DNA of 64,000 bases from Profundibacter amoris (GCF_003544895.1 NZ_CP032125.1:758001-822000), one strand, 5' to 3'. Shown: positions 34,174 to 44,358, counted from the stretch's first letter. Notes: generated by a model not told the origin, from the sequence alone. A program made the numbers and translations.

Positions 34174-35373
34174 ATGACCCTATCCCACGGCCGCCCCTAC
34201 CTTGCCATTCCCGGACCATCTGTGGTGCCCGACAGGGTGTTGCAGGCGATGCACCAGCCCGCGCCCAATATCTATGGCGGGGCGCTGGCCGATACGGTGC
34301 GCAGTATCATAACCGACCTGAAAACCGTGGTGCGCACGCAGCATCAGGCCACCATCTATATCGCCAATGGTCATGGCGTGTGGGAGGCCGCGCTGGCCAA
34401 TGTCCTGTCACGCGGGGACAAGGTTCTGGTGCTGGCAACCGGCCTGTTCGGCCTTGGCTGGGCCAATATGGCCGAACGGCTGGGGGCCGAGGTGGAGATT
34501 CTGGATTACGGCAACCGGTCTGACATTGATTTGGCGCAGGCCGAGGCGGTTTTGCGCGCCGATACCGAAGGCCGGATCAAGGCGGTGATGGCGGTGCATG
34601 TGGACACCTCGACCTCGGTGCGCAACGATATTCCGGCGCTGCGGGCGGTGATGGACCGGACGGGGCATGACGCGCTGCTGATGGTGGATTGCATTGCCTC
34701 GCTGGGGGTCGAGCGGTTCGAGATGGACGCATGGGGTGTCGATGTGGCGGTTGCTGCCTCGCAAAAGGGGATCATGGTGCCGCCGGGGCTGGGCTTTGTG
34801 TTTTTCAACGACAAGGCGGATGCGGCGCGGGAAAAGGTGGATCTGGTCAGTTATTACTGGGACTGGCGACCACGGGCGCAGCCCGAGGATTTCTACCAGT
34901 ATTTCGCCGGTACCGCCCCGACGCACCATATCTTTGCCCTGCGCGAGGCGCTGGATATGCTGGTGCACGAAGAAGGGGTGGAGGCCGCATGGGCGCGTCA
35001 CGCCAAGCTGGCACAGGCGGTCTGGGCGGCGTTTGACATATGGGGCGCGCGGGGGCCTGCCGAGTTGAACATCGCGGATGCGGACAAGCGCAGCCATGCG
35101 GTGACAGCGGTGCGCATCGGCGCACCGGAAGGCACGGCGCTGCGCGACTGGGTCAGTGAAAAGGCAGGGGTGACACTGGGCATCGGTATCGGCATGGCCC
35201 CGCCGGGGGATCCAGCCTGGCACGGGTTTTTCCGCATCGGCCACATGGGCCATGTGAACGCGCATATGCTATTAGGCGTGCTGGGTGTGATCGAGGCGGG
35301 CATGGATGCGCTGGGCATCGAGCATGGTGACGGCGCGCTTTCGGCGGCGGCACGGGTGGTGGCAAGCGCCTGA
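34174..35373 (+). CDS. Class V PLP aminotransferase (alanine/serine-glyoxylate type)
   Basis: 399 residues of fold-type I, class V. The N-terminus AIPGPSVVPDRVLQAM is the AGXT-like entry motif, Asp172 in MVDCIASLG and Lys198 in VAASQKGIMVPPGLGFV are the cofactor aspartate and Schiff-base lysine, and FRIGHMGHVN is the C-terminal arginine block that binds the substrate carboxylate. Likely amino donors are alanine, serine or aspartate with glyoxylate as acceptor. It stands alone between a terminator and a convergent small gene, so context does not narrow the substrate. Confidence 0.84.
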   Translation: MTLSHGRPYLAIPGPSVVPDRVLQAMHQPAPNIYGGALADTVRSIITDLKTVVRTQHQATIYIANGHGVWEAALANVLSRGDKVLVLATGLFGLGWANMAERLGAEVEILDYGNRSDIDLAQAEAVLRADTEGRIKAVMAVHVDTSTSVRNDIPALRAVMDRTGHDALLMVDCIASLGVERFEMDAWGVDVAVAASQKGIMVPPGLGFVFFNDKADAAREKVDLVSYYWDWRPRAQPEDFYQYFAGTAPTHHIFALREALDMLVHEEGVEAAWARHAKLAQAVWAAFDIWGARGPAELNIADADKRSHAVTAVRIGAPEGTALRDWVSEKAGVTLGIGIGMAPPGDPAWHGFFRIGHMGHVNAHMLLGVLGVIEAGMDALGIEHGDGALSAAARVVASA

Positions 35374-35401
35374 TCATTCAGACGCTTGCAGGTATTGTCC
35401 T

Positions 35402-35794
35402 TTAGGCCTTGTCCGCCAGCGCCTTGCACCATTCTTCCATAGCGTCCGTGGCCACCGGCATGGGTGGCTCCATGAACGAGATGTGGAAGTGATCACCCAT
35501 ATCGGTCACACCGATCGAGCGCGGGCGCACGGCCAGAACGCGCGGGTTGGGCAGTTTGACGCCAAAGCAGAACAGGATGTTTTTCGCATCCACGATTTCC
35601 GGCGCGATTTCACCGTCGATGAATTTTGTGTGGCTCAGGTGGTCGAAAATGCCGATGTAGGCCACTTTGGGGTGGGCGTCGATGTTGACCTTCAGTGCGG
35701 CAAGGATTTCGTCAACCGAAGTCAGCGAGGTTTCGTCTTTGCTGATTTGCAGATCGAAAGTGGGGTATTTTTCCATCAACAGTGATTGTTTCAT
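35402..35794 (-). CDS. Conserved small protein (possibly DUF6858)
   Basis: 130 residues, soluble, no signal peptide. It opens MKQSLLMEKYPTFDLQISKDETSL and carries VAYIGIFDHLSHT and NILFCFGVKLPNPRVLAVRPRSIG, the kind of compact alpha/beta pattern I associate with DUF6858, from memory only. It is convergent with the class V aminotransferase gene and monocistronic. Function unknown. Confidence 0.65.
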   Translation of the reverse strand: MKQSLLMEKYPTFDLQISKDETSLTSVDEILAALKVNIDAHPKVAYIGIFDHLSHTKFIDGEIAPEIVDAKNILFCFGVKLPNPRVLAVRPRSIGVTDMGDHFHISFMEPPMPVATDAMEEWCKALADKA

Positions 35795-35889
35795 TACAGG
35801 CGTCCTTTTGGTTGGGGTTGGATCGGGGACATGACACCGCTGGTGTGAAAATGCGATGTGGCAGTTTGTCGTTACGGGCGGGATAAGAG

Positions 35890-35955
35890 ATTTTATGCCT
35901 GCGGCGCGGAGTTTGAGCCGTCTTTGAAAACGCTCTGGGGGAGCGTTTAAGGCGA
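35890..35955 (-). repeat. Dispersed intergenic repeat, partial copy F
   Basis: Contains CTCCGCGCCGCAGGCATAAAA (minus strand) and ACGGGCGAAGCCC (plus strand, about 35949-35961), both parts of the dispersed family, plus a perfect hairpin AAACGCTC-TGGGG-GAGCGTTT at 35928-35948. It lies in the 263-base gap before the GNAT gene, which is otherwise without recognisable content. The order is scrambled relative to copy A. Confidence 0.45.
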
Positions 35956-36057
35956 TAACGGGCGAAGCCCATGGCCATTTGGAAGGTTGGGCTGAGTTGC
36001 GTTGCCAGCGTGAAAAACGGATGTATGGTTATCATCGATAGGAAAAGGATTGCCACA

Positions 36058-36489
36058 ATGGTCGAGTATCGTAAAACCACACCAGACGATGCGAACTCTT
36101 GCGTCAAGATTCTGCGCCATTGGATTGACGAGACAAACTGGATGCCAATGCTGCACAGCGAGCCTTCGATGCAGCAATTCTGGCGTGGCCGCCTAGATCA
36201 GACCGCGGGGTGGGTTGCGATAGAGAACAGGCGAGTCGTGGGATTTTGCATTCGTGATGGGGGTGATATCACAGCGCTTTATTTGGACCCGTCGGCGCGC
36301 CGCAAGGGTGTTGGTAAAGAGCTGCTTGATTTGGCCAGAGAAGACCTTGATGAAGTCAGCCTCTGGGTATTTGCGGCCAATACAAAAGCATTGGCGTTCT
36401 ATACCCGCGAAGGGTTTGTGGAAGTTTTTCGCAGCGATGGCGACAATGAAGAAGGCTTGCCTGATATCAAGCTATCTTGGAAACGCTGA
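36058..36489 (+). CDS. GNAT-family acetyltransferase
   Basis: 143 residues with the GNAT acetyl-CoA loop YLDPSARRKGVGKELLDLA (R/QxxGxG/A form) and the C-terminal AFYTREGFVEVFRSDGDNEEGLPDI that closes the fold. The ATG at 36058 has GGAAAAGGA about 8 bases upstream; the long in-frame extension is unlikely. It lies alone; its acceptor (amino-acid amine, polyamine, drug or protein) is unknown. Confidence 0.83.
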   Translation: MVEYRKTTPDDANSCVKILRHWIDETNWMPMLHSEPSMQQFWRGRLDQTAGWVAIENRRVVGFCIRDGGDITALYLDPSARRKGVGKELLDLAREDLDEVSLWVFAANTKALAFYTREGFVEVFRSDGDNEEGLPDIKLSWKR

Positions 36490-36565
36490 ATATCAATTTT
36501 GATCCAGAATGTTGGAGGTTGATGACAGGTAGCGACAAATGTTCTTCTAATCGTCAGCGGGTCAT

Positions 36566-37534
36566 TTAGCCAACCAGCTTCATAAACCGGTCACGGCTGA
36601 TATTGGCCCCGCAGGCCAGCAGGCCGATGTTCTTGCCCTCGCAATGTTCTTTCAGTGGTCCCAGCGCGCCGGTGAGCGAGGCGGCGCAGGCGGGCTCGAC
36701 CATCAGTTTCAGGGCGCTGTTCATCAGGCGCATGGTGGCGCGCAGATCGTCATCGTGGACGCGCACAATATCCGTGGCGTTTTCGCGGGTCAGCCCATAG
36801 GAATAGGGCAGAGCGGTGGGCGAGCCGAGGGAATCGGCGATTGTATCGACCTTTTCCAGACGTTCGGGCCTGCCAGCGCGGAAACTGCGGAACATGCTGT
36901 CGGCACCAAAGGGTTCGACCCCGTAGATTTCGATGTCGGGGTTCAGCAGTTTCAGCGCCTTTGACATGCCGCTGATCAGCCCGCCGCCGCCAACCGGCAG
37001 GATTACCACATCCAGATTTGCGGCATCGGCGCACATTTCCGCCCCGCAGGTGGCCGATCCAAGGGACATATTGTAGCCCTCGAACGGGTGGATCACGGTG
37101 CGGCCCTCGGATTCGGCGATTTCCTCCATCACCGCGAAAACTTCGTGAATATCGTCGCATAGCACCAGTTCGGCGCCCAGAGCGCGACAGCCATCAATGC
37201 GGATCGGATCGGCGGTTTTGGGGATGGCGATCTTGGCCGAGGTGCCCGCCGTCTGCGCCGCCCATGCCAGCGCCAGCGCGTGGTTGCCGCCGCTGGCCGC
37301 AGTCACACCTGCGGCGCGTTGATCAGGGGTCAGGGCCTGTACCGACAACAGGTTGCCGCGCGCCTTGAACGATCCGGCTTTTTGAAACAGCTCCAGCTTC
37401 ATCATCGCCCGGGAGCCTTTGGGCAAAAGTTCCTCCAGCCCTGGCTGGCGCAATTCCAGCATTGGCGTGTGGATGATCTGCCCCGCGATCTGTTGTTGTG
37501 CGGCTTTGATGGCGTCAAGGGTGATGTCGGTCAT
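36566..37534 (-). CDS. Threonine/serine dehydratase-like PLP enzyme
   Basis: 322 residues of fold-type II. Lys57 in QKAGSFKARGN is the cofactor lysine, ASGGNHALALAWAA follows, and VGGGGLISG binds the PLP phosphate. No C-terminal ACT regulatory domain, so it is the catabolic or serine-racemase-like class, not biosynthetic IlvA. The start lies next to the gnd stop on the same strand with no gap, so they are probably co-transcribed. Confidence 0.84.
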   Translation of the reverse strand: MTDITLDAIKAAQQQIAGQIIHTPMLELRQPGLEELLPKGSRAMMKLELFQKAGSFKARGNLLSVQALTPDQRAAGVTAASGGNHALALAWAAQTAGTSAKIAIPKTADPIRIDGCRALGAELVLCDDIHEVFAVMEEIAESEGRTVIHPFEGYNMSLGSATCGAEMCADAANLDVVILPVGGGGLISGMSKALKLLNPDIEIYGVEPFGADSMFRSFRAGRPERLEKVDTIADSLGSPTALPYSYGLTRENATDIVRVHDDDLRATMRLMNSALKLMVEPACAASLTGALGPLKEHCEGKNIGLLACGANISRDRFMKLVG

Positions 37535-38938
37535 TTAGCTGTTCCAGGGTCCGTGTTGCACACCGTCCTTGTCTATCCGTATAAAGCCGTGTTCGCCAAA
37601 AAAATCGCGCTGGGCCTGAATTAGATTGGTGCTGCCGCGTGCGGTGCGGATGCTGTCATACCACGCCAATGCACCGGTGAGAGCCGGCACGGGGATGCCG
37701 TTGGTCACCGCACTGGCCACCACGCGGCGCAGGGGCGCGATGGTGGTGTCCAGACTGGCGCGGATGGCGGGGGCGAGGATCAGTTCGCCTTGGGGCGGGT
37801 CGCTGCGCAGAGCGTCGGCTAGGTCGTCCAGCAGGGAAGAGCGGATGATGCAGCCCGCGCGCCAAATTTCAGCGATGCGGGGCAAGTTCAGGGACCAGTC
37901 GTATTCGTCAGAGGCCGCTTGCAGCACGCGAAACCCCTGCGCGTGGCCAAGGATGCGGGCGGCCAAAAGGGCGGCTTGCAGATCGTCGGCATCGGGCAGA
38001 TCGACGGGGATGGTTCCCGCTGTCAGCAGCCCTTGCGCCACCTTGCGGGTTTCCTTTTCGGCGGACCAGGCGCGGGCACCAACCGCGCCCTCGATCGCGC
38101 TGGCGGACTGGCCCAGTTTCAACGCCTCGATCACGGTCCAGCGGCCGGTGCCCTTTTGCCCCGCCTGATCGACAATCAGATCGACCACCGGCTTGCCGGT
38201 TTCGGGGTCAGTGGCTTGCAACACCTTGCCGGAAATCCCGATCAGGTAGGAGTGCAGCGGGCCATCGTTCCAGCCTTCAAACAGCGCGCCGATTTGGGGG
38301 GCATCCCACCCCGTAACATCGCGCAACAGCGCATAGATTTCGGCAATCGCCTGCATGTCCGCATATTCGATGCCGTTGTGCGCGGTTTTCACAAAGTGCC
38401 CCGCGCCGTCAGGGCCAAGGTGGTCAACGCAGGGGTCGCCCTGATATTTCGCGGCAATCTCTTGCAGGATCGGTTTTAGCTGGGTCCAGCTGTGTTTCGT
38501 GCCACCGACCATCATGGACGGCCCGTGCCGCGCACCGCTTTCGCCGCCCGAAACGCCCATGCCGACGAAATGCAGGTCCTGTTTCGCCATCAAGGCGCTG
38601 CGCCGCCGTGTGTCGTGGAAATTGGCGTTGCCGCCGTCAATGATGGTGTCACCCGGTTCCAGCAAGGGTGTCACGGCCTCGATCATCATGTCCATCGGCT
38701 TGGTCGAAGGGATCATGAACAGGATCACCCGCGGGGTGGCAAGGCCCTGAATGAATTCTTCCAATGTATCAAAGGGATGCAGGTTTTTCGCCAGATCACC
38801 GGCCTCTTGCATAAACGGCGCGATCCAGTCTACTTCGCGGTTGGTCACCGCCACCTGAAACCCGTGTTCCGCCATATTCAGCGCCAAGGCGCTGCCCATG
38901 GTTCCCAACCCGTAAACGCCGATCTGTGCTTTTGACAT
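37535..38938 (-). CDS. gnd: 6-phosphogluconate dehydrogenase (decarboxylating)
   Basis: Oxidative pentose-phosphate enzyme, 467 residues. The NADP motif GLGTMGSALALNMA is near the N-terminus, the substrate loop VGMGVSGGESGARHGPSMM follows at about 125-143, and the active-site lysine block HFVKTAHNGIEYADMQ is present. The ATG at 38936-38938 with AAAGGA upstream is preferred to an in-frame TTG two codons earlier. The dehydratase-like gene follows directly. Confidence 0.94.
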   Translation of the reverse strand: MSKAQIGVYGLGTMGSALALNMAEHGFQVAVTNREVDWIAPFMQEAGDLAKNLHPFDTLEEFIQGLATPRVILFMIPSTKPMDMMIEAVTPLLEPGDTIIDGGNANFHDTRRRSALMAKQDLHFVGMGVSGGESGARHGPSMMVGGTKHSWTQLKPILQEIAAKYQGDPCVDHLGPDGAGHFVKTAHNGIEYADMQAIAEIYALLRDVTGWDAPQIGALFEGWNDGPLHSYLIGISGKVLQATDPETGKPVVDLIVDQAGQKGTGRWTVIEALKLGQSASAIEGAVGARAWSAEKETRKVAQGLLTAGTIPVDLPDADDLQAALLAARILGHAQGFRVLQAASDEYDWSLNLPRIAEIWRAGCIIRSSLLDDLADALRSDPPQGELILAPAIRASLDTTIAPLRRVVASAVTNGIPVPALTGALAWYDSIRTARGSTNLIQAQRDFFGEHGFIRIDKDGVQHGPWNS

Positions 38939-38998
38939 GGTCAATCCTTTGCTGTGTTAGCGCAAACATATACCTGCGCTTGCGAGAATTCCAGCGCC

Positions 38999-40114
38999 TC
39001 ACACAGATTTGTTGCGGGCGGCGTCCAATGCGGCGGGCAGGGTGGTTTCCAGCAGGTCAAGATCAGCAGGTGTGCCGGCGGAAATGCGGATGCAGCGATC
39101 CTCGGGGGCGGTGAAGGGCATTCGGATGAAAATATCGCGCTCGATCATTTCGGCCACCACGGCGCGGGCAAAATCGCCATCACGACCGCAATCAATGGTG
39201 ACGAAATTGGTGGCCGAGGGCAGGGGCATCAGCCCGTTGGTGCGCGCTATATCGCTGATCCGGTCGCGCGCGGTGGCGACTTTGGCAAGGGTCTGTTGCA
39301 GGTAATCCTGATCCAGCAGGGCGGCCAGTGCTCCGGCCTGCGATATGCGGCTCATGCCGAAATGGTCGCGCACCTTGGCAAAGCTGTCGATCAACCCCTT
39401 GTGGCCGATCGCGGCGCCGACACGGGCACCGGCCATGCCGTAGGCCTTGGAAAAGGTGCGCATACGGATCACGCGGGGGTCGTCCCCGTTGATCGGTGGC
39501 GCGGTGCCTTCGGGGGCGAATTCGACATAGGCTTCGTCCAGCACCAGAAGGCAGCCATCGGGCAAGCGGTCGATCATGTCGCTGACCATTTCGGCGCTGT
39601 GCCATGTGCCCATCGGGTTGTCGGGATTGGCAAGGTAAACCAGTTTTGCCTCTACCTCGGTTGCCTTGGCGATCAGGGCGTGGGGATCCTCATGGTCATT
39701 CCTGAACGGCACCTGCACCAGTTCCCCGCCAAAGCCGTTCACATGGTAGTTGAAGGTGGGGTAGGCGCCGGCGGATGTGACCACCCTGTCGCCCTGCGCG
39801 ACCGTCATGCGCACCAAGGACCCCAGCAGCCCGTCAATGCCCGCGCCAATCACGATGTTGTCCATTGTGACGCCGTGATGGGCGGCCAAGGCTTCGCGCA
39901 AATCATGGCTGGCGCTGTCGCCATACATCCATGTTTCCGGCACCGCGTCCTGCATCGCCTTGATCGCCTTGGGCGAGGGGCCGAATACGTTTTCATTCGC
40001 GCCAAGGCGGGCCGCAAAAGCACGGCCACGGGCGCGTTCCTGCACTTCGGGGCCAACGAAGGGCGTGGTGGCAGGAAGCGAGGTGATCAGCGGGGTGTAT
40101 CTGGGTGTATTCAT
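38999..40114 (-). CDS. Histidinol-phosphate-type aminotransferase (HisC family)
   Basis: 371 residues, class I/II PLP fold. RLGANENVFGPSPKA is the HisC-type entry motif, NPDNPMGT and LDEAYVEFA bind PLP and Lys223 in RTFSKAYGMAGAR is the Schiff-base lysine. The C-terminal FIRMPFT...CIRISAGT block is also HisC-like. Roseobacters often hold more than one such gene, and no other his gene is nearby, so it may use phenylalanine, tyrosine or another substrate. The ATG at 40112-40114 is chosen as the start of the conserved frame. Confidence 0.8.
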   Translation of the reverse strand: MNTPRYTPLITSLPATTPFVGPEVQERARGRAFAARLGANENVFGPSPKAIKAMQDAVPETWMYGDSASHDLREALAAHHGVTMDNIVIGAGIDGLLGSLVRMTVAQGDRVVTSAGAYPTFNYHVNGFGGELVQVPFRNDHEDPHALIAKATEVEAKLVYLANPDNPMGTWHSAEMVSDMIDRLPDGCLLVLDEAYVEFAPEGTAPPINGDDPRVIRMRTFSKAYGMAGARVGAAIGHKGLIDSFAKVRDHFGMSRISQAGALAALLDQDYLQQTLAKVATARDRISDIARTNGLMPLPSATNFVTIDCGRDGDFARAVVAEMIERDIFIRMPFTAPEDRCIRISAGTPADLDLLETTLPAALDAARNKSV

Positions 40115-40219
40115 GGACGAATAGAAACCGCAAAACCGGCGGGGCGGCAAGGGGGAAGGGTTGAAAAACCTGCCTTGCGCCCCCAGATAAGAACTACTCG
40201 CAACTACCGAGGGTAAAAC

Positions 40220-40387
40220 ATGAGTGCTAAAATGACACGCCGTGGCTTCTTGGCCACCACCGCCGCTGCCAGCGTTGTGCGCAGCGTGCCGACGCTTGCC
40301 ACCCGCACGGGTGGACGCCGTATCCTGACGCTGGTTTATAATAAATCAATGGGCATGATGCGGGCGATCGAGCGGATCGTTCACTAA
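40220..40387 (+). CDS. Short Tat-leader-like peptide
   Basis: A 55-residue ORF beginning MSAKMTRRGFLATTAAAS. RRGFL at about residues 7-11, followed by an alanine/serine-rich stretch, resembles a twin-arginine leader. The mature part would be only about 25 residues (RRILTLVYNKSMGMMRAIERIVH). GAGGGTAAA precedes the ATG. Either a genuine short exported peptide or the remnant of a longer Tat-exported protein; I do not recognise a family. It is followed by 164 bases with nothing recognisable. Confidence 0.45.
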   Translation: MSAKMTRRGFLATTAAASVVRSVPTLATRTGGRRILTLVYNKSMGMMRAIERIVH

Positions 40388-40551
40388 CCCGCCATCACAC
40401 ACAGCAGTTCGAACATTATCAAGACGCATGTTAAAGGCGGGGCGTGGGCCTGTTCGCGGGTTTGAAATGATGCTAACCCCGTTGCGTGTTCTGTTGTAAA
40501 GGAAACTGGCATCGTGTCACGATTTGCGAGGTCTGGACGAGAAAACCTGCT

Positions 40552-41193
40552 ATGTTGAAAAAGATCTTTATTGTCATTGTATTAGGGCTTGGTGCCGGGG
40601 CGGGCTATGTCGGCTGGCGCTACCCGTCGGTCATCCGCGATATCGTCAAAGGACCGGCCAATACGGTGTCGGTGCGGGCTGAAGGGCCGAATATGGCCCT
40701 GACGGATGTTGCGTCTTTTCGGCAGGATACGGCGGACTGGGCCGCAGATACATTGGGGGATACGTCTGATACGCTGGAGGATTATGGCTGCACGGTTACC
40801 AGCGTGGCCAATGCCATCAGCAATGTGACCGGTACGCCGGTCTCGCCCAAACAGCTGAATGATAAGCTGGGGCAGGTGGGGGGATATACCGGTCGCGGCT
40901 GGCTGATCTGGGGCAAGGTGGCGGAGGCCACGGATGGCGCTGTAAAGATCACGGTGCATGATGAACCGACCCACGAAGGGATTGCTGCCTGTATGACCGG
41001 TGGCGGCTATCCTGTTGTAAAAATCAAGCTGGGCGGGGTGATCCCGCATTGGGTGCTGCTGGTCGGGCGCAAGGATGGCGAATATATCATGCGTGATCCG
41101 CTGGTCGGGGTGCCGGATGATCCGGCAATTCCCGTATCCGTGCGCGGCAAGACGATCTATTCCCTGCGGTGTTTGTCAAAGGCCTTGGGTTAG
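40552..41193 (+). CDS. Membrane-anchored C39-like papain-fold protein
   Basis: 213 residues. One N-terminal hydrophobic helix (about 4-22) acts as anchor or uncleaved signal. The following domain has Cys80 in DYGCTVTSVANAI, His166 in GVIPHWVLLVG and Asp182 in IMRDPL, the Cys-His-Asp order of the peptidase C39-like (bacteriocin-processing-related) fold. No ABC transporter or bacteriocin gene is adjacent, so a stand-alone periplasmic hydrolase is more likely. The ATG at 40552 is preferred to a start 22 codons upstream. Confidence 0.68.
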   Translation: MLKKIFIVIVLGLGAGAGYVGWRYPSVIRDIVKGPANTVSVRAEGPNMALTDVASFRQDTADWAADTLGDTSDTLEDYGCTVTSVANAISNVTGTPVSPKQLNDKLGQVGGYTGRGWLIWGKVAEATDGAVKITVHDEPTHEGIAACMTGGGYPVVKIKLGGVIPHWVLLVGRKDGEYIMRDPLVGVPDDPAIPVSVRGKTIYSLRCLSKALG

Positions 41194-41208
41194 GGCCTAG
41201 AATATGCA

Positions 41209-41266
41209 CCGCCGGAAGCAGGAAAGATTTTATGCCTCCGGCGGGGATATTTGTGGAACAAAGATG
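41209..41266 (-). repeat. Dispersed intergenic repeat, copy D
   Basis: On the minus strand, 24 bases after the valS stop, it reads AAATATCCCCGCCGGAGGC and TAAAATC. The arms CCGCCGGAAGC (41209-41219) and GCCTCCGGCGG (41234-41244) form an 11-base hairpin with one mismatch. It lies between convergent genes. Confidence 0.6.
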
Positions 41267-41289
41267 GCGCAGGCTTAACAGGTCTGGCC

Positions 41290-44271
41290 TTAGCCCATGT
41301 CCTCCAGCCGCTGCATTGCGGCTTTCAGTTTCGCGGCCTCGTCTTCCTTGCGGGCCAGCAATTCGCGGCTTTCCGCGACCACCTCTTCGGGGGCGCTGGC
41401 GACGAATTTGGGGTTGTTCAGGCGCCCGCGCAATCCGCCCAGTTCCTTTTCCAGCTTTCCAAGGGTTTTTTCCAGCCGTGCCTTTTCCGCCGCCACGTCG
41501 ATGATATCGGCCAGCGGCAGCGCAAAGGTGCCCCCTTTGACCGCGATGGTGACAGCGCCTTTGGGCAGTTCTGTCGCTTCGGTCAGCGATTCAATGCGGG
41601 CCATGCGTTTGATCAGGGCCTCGTTGCTGGCCCATGCTGTGTGACCTGCGGCATCCAGTTGCTGGAACAGCATTGGAACTTTGGCCCCTGCGGGCACGTT
41701 GACCTCGGCGCGGCTGGAGCGGATTTTATCAATCAGGTCCGTGACCCAGCCCATTTCGCGATCGGCCTCCTTGTCAACCAGATCGGCGGCGGTGTATGTG
41801 GGCCAGTCCTGATGGACCAGCATATTGTCGCGTTTCGTGATGGTGCCCCAGAGTTCCTCGGTGATGAAGGGCATGATCGGGTGCAGCAGGATCAGGCTTT
41901 GGTCAATCACCCATGCCATGGTGGCGCGGGTTTCCTTGATCGCGGCGGTATCGTCCGAGAAGAACGTGGGTTTGGTGAATTCCAGATAACGGTCACAAAG
42001 CACCCCGCGCACAAACACATATGCGGCGTTGGCGGCGTCGTTGAAGCGGTAGGATTCCAGCGCGGCGTTATAGGCGTCAAACGCCTTGGCGGTTTCCCCG
42101 ACCATCCATTTGTTCAGCGGCAGGGAGACCTTGGCGGGGTCAAAATCGGGATCGGGGTGGCATTCGTTATATTGCGCGAATGAAACCGCGTTCCACAGCT
42201 TGGTGCCGAAATTGCGATAGCCTTCGACCCGTTCGGTCGACAGTTTCAGGGTGCCGCCCAATGACGCCATCTGGGTCATGGTGAAGCGCACCGCATCGGC
42301 GCCGAACTCGTCGATCATGTCCAGCGGGTCGATCACATTGCCCAGCGTTTTGGACATTTTCACGCCCTTTTCGTCGCGCACCAGTTGGTGCAGGTAAACG
42401 GTTTTGAACGGGATGTCGTCCACCACCTCGAGCTGCATCATCATCATGCGGGCGACCCAGAAGAACAGGATGTCCTGCCCGGTGATCAGGGTGGAGGTGG
42501 GGAAGTATTTTTTGGTGTCCTCGGTCCAGTTCGGCCAGCCAAGCGTGCCAATGGGCCAGAGACCGGAGGAGAACCATGTGTCGAGGACGTCGGGGTCGCG
42601 GGCGATGTTTATATAGTTCCGCCCATCTTTAGGGTTGGCGCCCAAAACACTTGAATGAATACCCTGCCCCACAATGGCTCCGGCTTGTTGCCCCTCGCCT
42701 TTGAAAAATTCGGGAGACCATTCGCTTTCGTTAATTTCCCATTTCTCGCCATAGTATTGGCGAGCTTGTTCAATCGCTTCATCAACGTTAGATGCGCAGA
42801 AATGCTTGGTTGCAGGATATAAAAGCTCACCTGTGTCAGTTAGTTCCGGCCCATACCAAACCGGTATCTGGTGCCCCCACCAAAGCTGCCTTGAAATGCA
42901 CCAAGGCTCGATATTGTTCATCCAGTGGAAATACACCTTTTCACCGCTTTCCGGCATGATTTTCACGCGCCCATCCTTGACCGCATCACGGGCGGGACCG
43001 GCCAGTTTGGCGGCATCCACATACCATTGATCGGTCAGCATCGGTTCCATCACCACCTTGGAGCGGTCACAGAACGGCTGCATGATCTTCTTGTCCTCGA
43101 CCATGATCATCAGCCCTTCGGCGTCGATATCGGCGATCACCGCCTTGCGGGCTTCAAAACGGTCCATGCCGCGATAGGCGTCGGGCACAAGGTTCAGCGC
43201 GTCGATCTCGGATTCGTCCCAGTCGGCGCCCTCGGAAATCTCTTTGGCGCGTTTGGCGGCGGTTTCGTAATCCGCGCCGTCCGATCGCATATGCGCCTTT
43301 GTGTCCATCAGGCGATACATCGGGATGTTGTTGCGCTTGGCCACGCCATAGTCGTTTTCATCATGGGCGCCGGTGATCTTCACAGCGCCCGAGCCGAAAT
43401 CCATATCGGGGTAGTCATCGGTGATGATCGGGATCAGGCGGCGGTGTTCCTTTGGACCCACCGGAATTTCGCAAAGCTGGCCGACAATCGGCGCGTAACG
43501 TTCGTCATCGGGGTGCACGGCCACCGCGCCATCCCCAAGCATGGTTTCGGGGCGGGTGGTGGCGATGGAGATATAGTCGCGCGTCTCGCGCAGGGTGACG
43601 TTGCCGTCCTCGTCCTTTTCGACATATTCATAGGTCGCCCCGCCTGCCAGCGGGTATTTGAAGTGCCACATGTGGCCGTCGACCTCGATATTCTCGACCT
43701 CGAGATCGGAAATCGCGGTTTCAAAATGCGGGTCCCAGTTGACCAGCCGCTTGCCGCGATAGATCAGGCCTTTGTTGTAAAGATCAACGAAGACCTTCAG
43801 CACGGCATCATGGAACACCTCGTCCATGGTGAAGGCATTGCGGTCCCAGTCACAGGATGCGCCAAGGCGTTTGAGCTGATTGATGATGGTGGAGCCGTAT
43901 TTCTCCTTCCACTCCCAGACCTTTTCAATAAAGGCATCGCGGCCCATTTCGGCGCGGGACGGCAGGCCCTGTTCGGCCAGCATCTTTTCGACCTGTAGCT
44001 GGGTGGCGATGCCGGCGTGGTCCTGACCGGGTTGCCACAGGGTGTCGAACCCGCGCATCCGGTGCCAGCGCACCAGCACGTCCTGCAGGGTGTTGTTAAA
44101 GGCGTGGCCGACGTGCAGCGCGCCGGTGACATTGGGCGGCGGGATCATGATGGAAAAGGTTTCAGCGCCCGGTTTGGCATTGGCGCCAGCCCTGAAGGCA
44201 CCGCTTTTCTCCCAGGCCTCGTAAATCCGTGCCTCGGCTGTTGCCGCATCAAAGTTCTTATCCATCGCCAT
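41290..44271 (-). CDS. valS: Valine--tRNA ligase
   Basis: Charges tRNA-Val. 993 residues; class Ia motifs are [15 protein letters not shown] (HIGH) and [14 protein letters not shown] (KMSKS), with editing-domain and C-terminal coiled-coil regions in the expected order. The ATG at 44269-44271 is chosen, with another ATG two codons in. Odd feature: the stretch from about 42605 to 42900, encoding the segment between [13 protein letters not shown] and [15 protein letters not shown], is visibly AT-richer and uses rare-looking codons compared with the rest of the gene, and carries extra residues compared with short-form enzymes. The reading frame stays open. Confidence 0.96.
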   Translation of the reverse strand: MAMDKNFDAATAEARIYEAWEKSGAFRAGANAKPGAETFSIMIPPPNVTGALHVGHAFNNTLQDVLVRWHRMRGFDTLWQPGQDHAGIATQLQVEKMLAEQGLPSRAEMGRDAFIEKVWEWKEKYGSTIINQLKRLGASCDWDRNAFTMDEVFHDAVLKVFVDLYNKGLIYRGKRLVNWDPHFETAISDLEVENIEVDGHMWHFKYPLAGGATYEYVEKDEDGNVTLRETRDYISIATTRPETMLGDGAVAVHPDDERYAPIVGQLCEIPVGPKEHRRLIPIITDDYPDMDFGSGAVKITGAHDENDYGVAKRNNIPMYRLMDTKAHMRSDGADYETAAKRAKEISEGADWDESEIDALNLVPDAYRGMDRFEARKAVIADIDAEGLMIMVEDKKIMQPFCDRSKVVMEPMLTDQWYVDAAKLAGPARDAVKDGRVKIMPESGEKVYFHWMNNIEPWCISRQLWWGHQIPVWYGPELTDTGELLYPATKHFCASNVDEAIEQARQYYGEKWEINESEWSPEFFKGEGQQAGAIVGQGIHSSVLGANPKDGRNYINIARDPDVLDTWFSSGLWPIGTLGWPNWTEDTKKYFPTSTLITGQDILFFWVARMMMMQLEVVDDIPFKTVYLHQLVRDEKGVKMSKTLGNVIDPLDMIDEFGADAVRFTMTQMASLGGTLKLSTERVEGYRNFGTKLWNAVSFAQYNECHPDPDFDPAKVSLPLNKWMVGETAKAFDAYNAALESYRFNDAANAAYVFVRGVLCDRYLEFTKPTFFSDDTAAIKETRATMAWVIDQSLILLHPIMPFITEELWGTITKRDNMLVHQDWPTYTAADLVDKEADREMGWVTDLIDKIRSSRAEVNVPAGAKVPMLFQQLDAAGHTAWASNEALIKRMARIESLTEATELPKGAVTIAVKGGTFALPLADIIDVAAEKARLEKTLGKLEKELGGLRGRLNNPKFVASAPEEVVAESRELLARKEDEAAKLKAAMQRLEDMG

Positions 44272-44358
44272 ATCCGTCGTCCCGCATGAAATCATTGGTC
44301 AGGCAGGGTCTAACGAATGATCCGGCCAAGGGGAAGGCCGGTTTTGGCGTAAAACCCG

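Noticed and set aside
41290-44271. valS as a frameshifted or intein-bearing gene
   Set aside because: The frame is continuous from start to stop; the AT-rich patch encodes ordinary residues and no Hint or homing-endonuclease motif.
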